The translations under genes were made by a program, and so were the position numbers. A stretch of DNA of 64,000 nucleotides from Mimachlamys varia (taxonomy: Eukaryota; Mollusca; Bivalvia; Pectinida; Pectinidae): assembly GCA_947623455.1 (NCBI GenBank), contig OX392535.1, forward strand, positions 41,130,688 through 41,194,687, written 5' to 3'. Under the pieces are notes generated by a model. It did not search any database. It worked only from the letters and a program-made list of their open reading frames with translations, and was not told the DNA's origin. Shown here piece after piece: positions 60,301 through 64,000 of this stretch; the stretch's first letter is position 1; the number at the start of each line of letters is the position of its first letter.

Positions 60301-63300
60301 AACAGTACCGTCTTATCTATAGTGTAAGTACAAGGAACAGTACCATCTTATCTATAGTGTAAGTACAAGGAACAGTACCATCTTATCTATAGTGTAAGTA
60401 CAAGGAACAGTACCGTATTATCTATAGTGTAAGTACAAGGACCAGTACCGTCTTATCTATAGTGTAAGTACAAGGACCAGTACTGTCTTATCTATATTGT
60501 AAGTACAAGGAACAGTACCGTCTTATCTATAGTGCAAGTACAAGGAACAGTACCGTATTATCTATAGTGTAAGTACAAGGACCGGTACCGTCTTATCTAT
60601 AGTGTAAGTACAAGGAACATTACTGTCTTATCTATAGTGTAAGTACAAGGAACAGTACCATCTTATCTATAGTGTAAGTGCAAGGGACAGTACCGTCTTA
60701 TCTATAGTGTAAGTACAAGGACCAGTACCATCTTATCTATATCTATAGTGTAAGTACAAGGACCAGTACTGTCTTATCTATAGTGTAAGTACAAGGACCA
60801 GTACTGTCTTATCTATATTATAAGTACAAGGACCAGTACCATCTTATCTATATTGTAAGTACAAGGACCAGTACTGTCTTATCTATAGTGTAAGTACAAG
60901 GACCAGTACTGTCTTATCTATAGTGTAAGTACAAGGACCAGTACTGTCTTATCTATATTATAAGTACAAGGACCAGTACCATCTTATCTATATTGTAAGT
61001 ACAAGGACCAGTACCGTCTTATCTAGAGTGTAAATACAAGGACCAGTACTGTCTTATCTATAGTGTAAGTACAAGGACCGGTACCGTCTTATCTATAGTG
61101 TAAGTACAAGGACCAGTACCATCTTATCTATAGTGAAAGTACAAGGACCGGTACCGTCTTATCTATATACTAGGACCAGTACTGTCTTATCTATAGTGTA
61201 AGTACAAGGACCGGTACCGTCTTATCTATAGTGTAAGTACAAGGACCGGTACCGTCTTATCTATAGTGTAAGTACAAGGACCGGTACCGTCTTATCTATA
61301 GTGTAAGTACAAGGACCAGTACTGTCTTATCTATAGTGTAAGTACAAGGACCAGTACTGTCTTATCTATAGTGTAAGTACAAGGAACAGTACTGTCTTAT
61401 CTATAGTGTAAGTACAAGGACCAGTACCATCTTATCTATATCTATAGTGTAAGTACAAGGACCAGTTCTGTCTTATCTATAGTGTAAGTACAAGGACCAG
61501 TACCGTCTTATCTATAGTGTAAGTACAAGGAACAGTACCGTCTTATCTATAGTGTAAGTACAAGGAATAGTACCATCTTATCTATAGTGTAAGTACAAGG
61601 AACAGTACCATCTTATCTATAGTGTAAGTACAAGGAACAGTACCGTATTATCTATAGTGTAAGTACAAGGACCAGTACCGTCTTATCTATAGTGTAAGTA
61701 CAAGGACCATTACCGTCTTATCTATAGTGTAAGTACAAGGACCAGTACTGTCTTATCTATAGTGTAAGTACAAGGAACAGTACTGTCTTATCTATAGTGT
61801 AAGTACAAGGACCAGTACCGTCTTATCTATAGTGAAAGTACAAGGACCGGTACCGTCTTATCTATATACTAGGACCAGTACTGTCTTATCTATAGTGTAA
61901 GTACAAGGACCAGTACCATCTTATCTATAGTGAAAGTACAAGGACCGGTACCGTCTTATCTATATACTAGGACCAGTACTGTCTTATCTATAGTGTAAGT
62001 ACAAGGACCAGTACCGTCTTATCTATAGTGTAAGTACAAGGAACAGTACCGTCTTATCTATAGTGTAAGTACAAGGAACAGTACCATCTTATCTATAGTG
62101 TAAGTACAAGGAACAGTACCATCTTATCTATAGTGTAAGTACAAGGAACAGTACCGTATTATCTATAGTGTAAGTACAAGGACCAGTACTGTCTTATCTA
62201 TATTGTAAGTACAAGGAACAGTACCGTCTTATCTATAGTGCAAGTACAAGGAACAGTACCGTATTATCTATAGTGTAAGTACAAGGACCGGTACCGTCTT
62301 ATCTATAGTGTAAGTACAAGGAACATTACTGTCTTATCTATAGTGTAAGTACAAGGAACAGTACCATCTTATCTATAGTGTAAGTGCAAGGGACAGTACC
62401 GTCTTATCTATAGTGTAAGTACAAGGACCAGTACCATCTTATCTATATCTATAGTGTAAGTACAAGGACCAGTACTGTCTTATCTATAGTGTAAGTACAA
62501 GGACCAGTACTGTCTTATCTATATTATAAGTACAAGGACCAGTACCATCTTATCTATATTGTAAGTACAAGGACCAGTACTGTCTTATCTATAGTGTAAG
62601 TACAAGGACCAGTACTGTCTTATCTATAGTGTAAGTACAAGGACCAGTACTGTCTTATCTATATTATAAGTACAAGGACCAGTACCATCTTATCTATATT
62701 GTAAGTACAAGGACCAGTACCGTCTTATCTAGAGTGTAAATACAAGGACCAGTACTGTCTTATCTATAGTGTAAGTACAAGGACCGGTACCGTCTTATCT
62801 ATAGTGTAAGTACAAGGACCAGTACCATCTTATCTATAGTGAAAGTACAAGGACCGGTACCGTCTTATCTATATACTAGGACCAGTACTGTCTTATCTAT
62901 AGTGTAAGTACAAGGACCGGTACCGTCTTATCTATAGTGTAAGTACAAGGACCGGTACCGTCTTATCTATAGTGTAAGTACAAGGACCGGTACCGTCTTA
63001 TCTATAGTGTAAGTACAAGGACCAGTACTGTCTTATCTATAGTGTAAGTACAAGGACCAGTACTGTCTTATCTATAGTGTAAGTACAAGGAACAGTACTG
63101 TCTTATCTATAGTGTAAGTACAAGGACCAGTACCATCTTATCTATATCTATAGTGTAAGTACAAGGACCAGTTCTGTCTTATCTATAGTGTAAGTACAAG
63201 GACCAGTACCGTCTTATCTATAGTGTAAGTACAAGGAACAGTACCGTCTTATCTATAGTGTAAGTACAAGGAATAGTACCATCTTATCTATAGTGTAAGT

Positions 63301-64000
63301 ACAAGGAACAGTACCATCTTATCTATAGTGTAAGTACAAGGAACAGTACCGTATTATCTATAGTGTAAGTACAAGGACCAGTACCGTCTTATCTATAGTG
63401 TAAGTACAAGGACCATTACCGTCTTATCTATAGTGTAAGTACAAGGACCAGTACTGTCTTATCTATAGTGTAAGTACAAGGAACAGTACTGTCTTATCTA
63501 TAGTGTAAGTACAAGGACCAGTACCGTCTTATCTATAGTGAAAGTACAAGGACCGGTACCGTCTTATCTATATACTAGGACCAGTACTGTCTTATCTATA
63601 GTGTAAGTACAAGGACCAGTACCATCTTATCTATAGTGAAAGTACAAGGACCGGTACCGTCTTATCTATATACTAGGACCAGTACTGTCTTATCTATAGT
63701 GTAAGTACAAGGACCGGTACCGTCTTATCTATAGTGTAAGTACAAGGACCGGTACCGTCTTATCTATAGTGTAAGTACAAGGACCGGTACCGTCTTATCT
63801 ATAGTGTAAGTACAAGGACCAGTACTGTCTTATCTATAGTGTAAGTACAAGGACCAGTACTGTCTTATCTATAGTGTAAGTACAAGGAACAGTACTGTCT
63901 TATCTATTATGTAAGTACAAGGACCAGTACCATCTTATCTATAGTGTAAGTACAAGGACCAGTACTGTCTTATCTATAGTGTAAGTACAAGGACCAGTAC
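42318..64000 (+). repeat. 21.7-kb array of a 35-bp exon-end/splice-donor repeat, about 600 copies
   Basis: Unit GTAAGTACAAGGACCAGTAC then CGTCTTATCTATAGT. Compared with the exon end before it (CCAAGGAACAGTATCATCTT then ATCTATAAT, then donor GTAAGT), the unit is 29 exon bases plus six donor bases. Variants: GGAACA for GGACCA, short units with TATACTAGGACC, long units with an extra ATCTAT, and units with TTTTAG or GTGCAAGG. Variants recur in blocks of roughly 1.3-2.7 kb (GTGCAAGG type near 47575, 49742, 52258, 54917, 56992, 58335, 60677, 62388), so there is a higher-order layer. No AATAAA and no gene inside. Runs off the window. Confidence 0.96.

Noticed and set aside
42318..64000. CRISPR array
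   Set aside because: No unique spacers between repeats, units abut directly, and the context is an animal intron.

Overview
The window is nuclear DNA from an animal, most probably a bivalve mollusc. The genes are split into small exons with GT/AG introns, the DNA is AT-rich, and it is crowded with tRNA-derived SINEs, MITE-like elements and tandem repeats. The species cannot be fixed from sequence alone. Most open frames here are intron or repeat shadows. The exon models below come from matching splice phases and recalled family motifs; no database search was possible.

Layout. (1) 1-5072: two genes tail to tail. On the + strand is a stand-alone gene for the cytoplasmic 'ballast' domain of the P2X7 receptor, running off the left edge. 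On the - strand is a six-exon transposase-like gene. Their 3' ends nearly touch, and both carry in-frame stops. (2) 6321-11670 (+): the last seven exons of YTHDC2, an m6A-reader RNA helicase, ending in the YTH domain and a Gly/Tyr/Gln/His-rich tail. No earlier YTHDC2 exon was found, so the pair in (1) may lie in a YTHDC2 intron. (3) 11671-23668: 3'UTR, intergenic DNA and mobile elements, including two 1-kb direct copies of one element. (4) 23669-42317 and beyond (+): a receptor-type tyrosine phosphatase. It has an acidic and then mucin-like extracellular region, one membrane span, and most of one phosphatase domain, in which the WPD-loop Asp is replaced by Arg. (5) 42318-64000: about 600 copies of a 35-bp repeat filling the next intron to the window edge.

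The most unusual structure is in the phosphatase gene, where three exon-intron boundaries have become tandem repeats. A 48-bp unit (about 33 copies) carries a 3' splice site and the first bases of its exon. A 60-bp unit (4 decoys plus the real one) carries another 3' splice site and about 24 coding bases. The 35-bp unit is the last 29 coding bases of an exon plus its GTAAGT donor, repeated for more than 21 kb. Nearly all decoy sites would shift the frame or meet a stop, so correct splicing must pick the exon-proximal copy each time.
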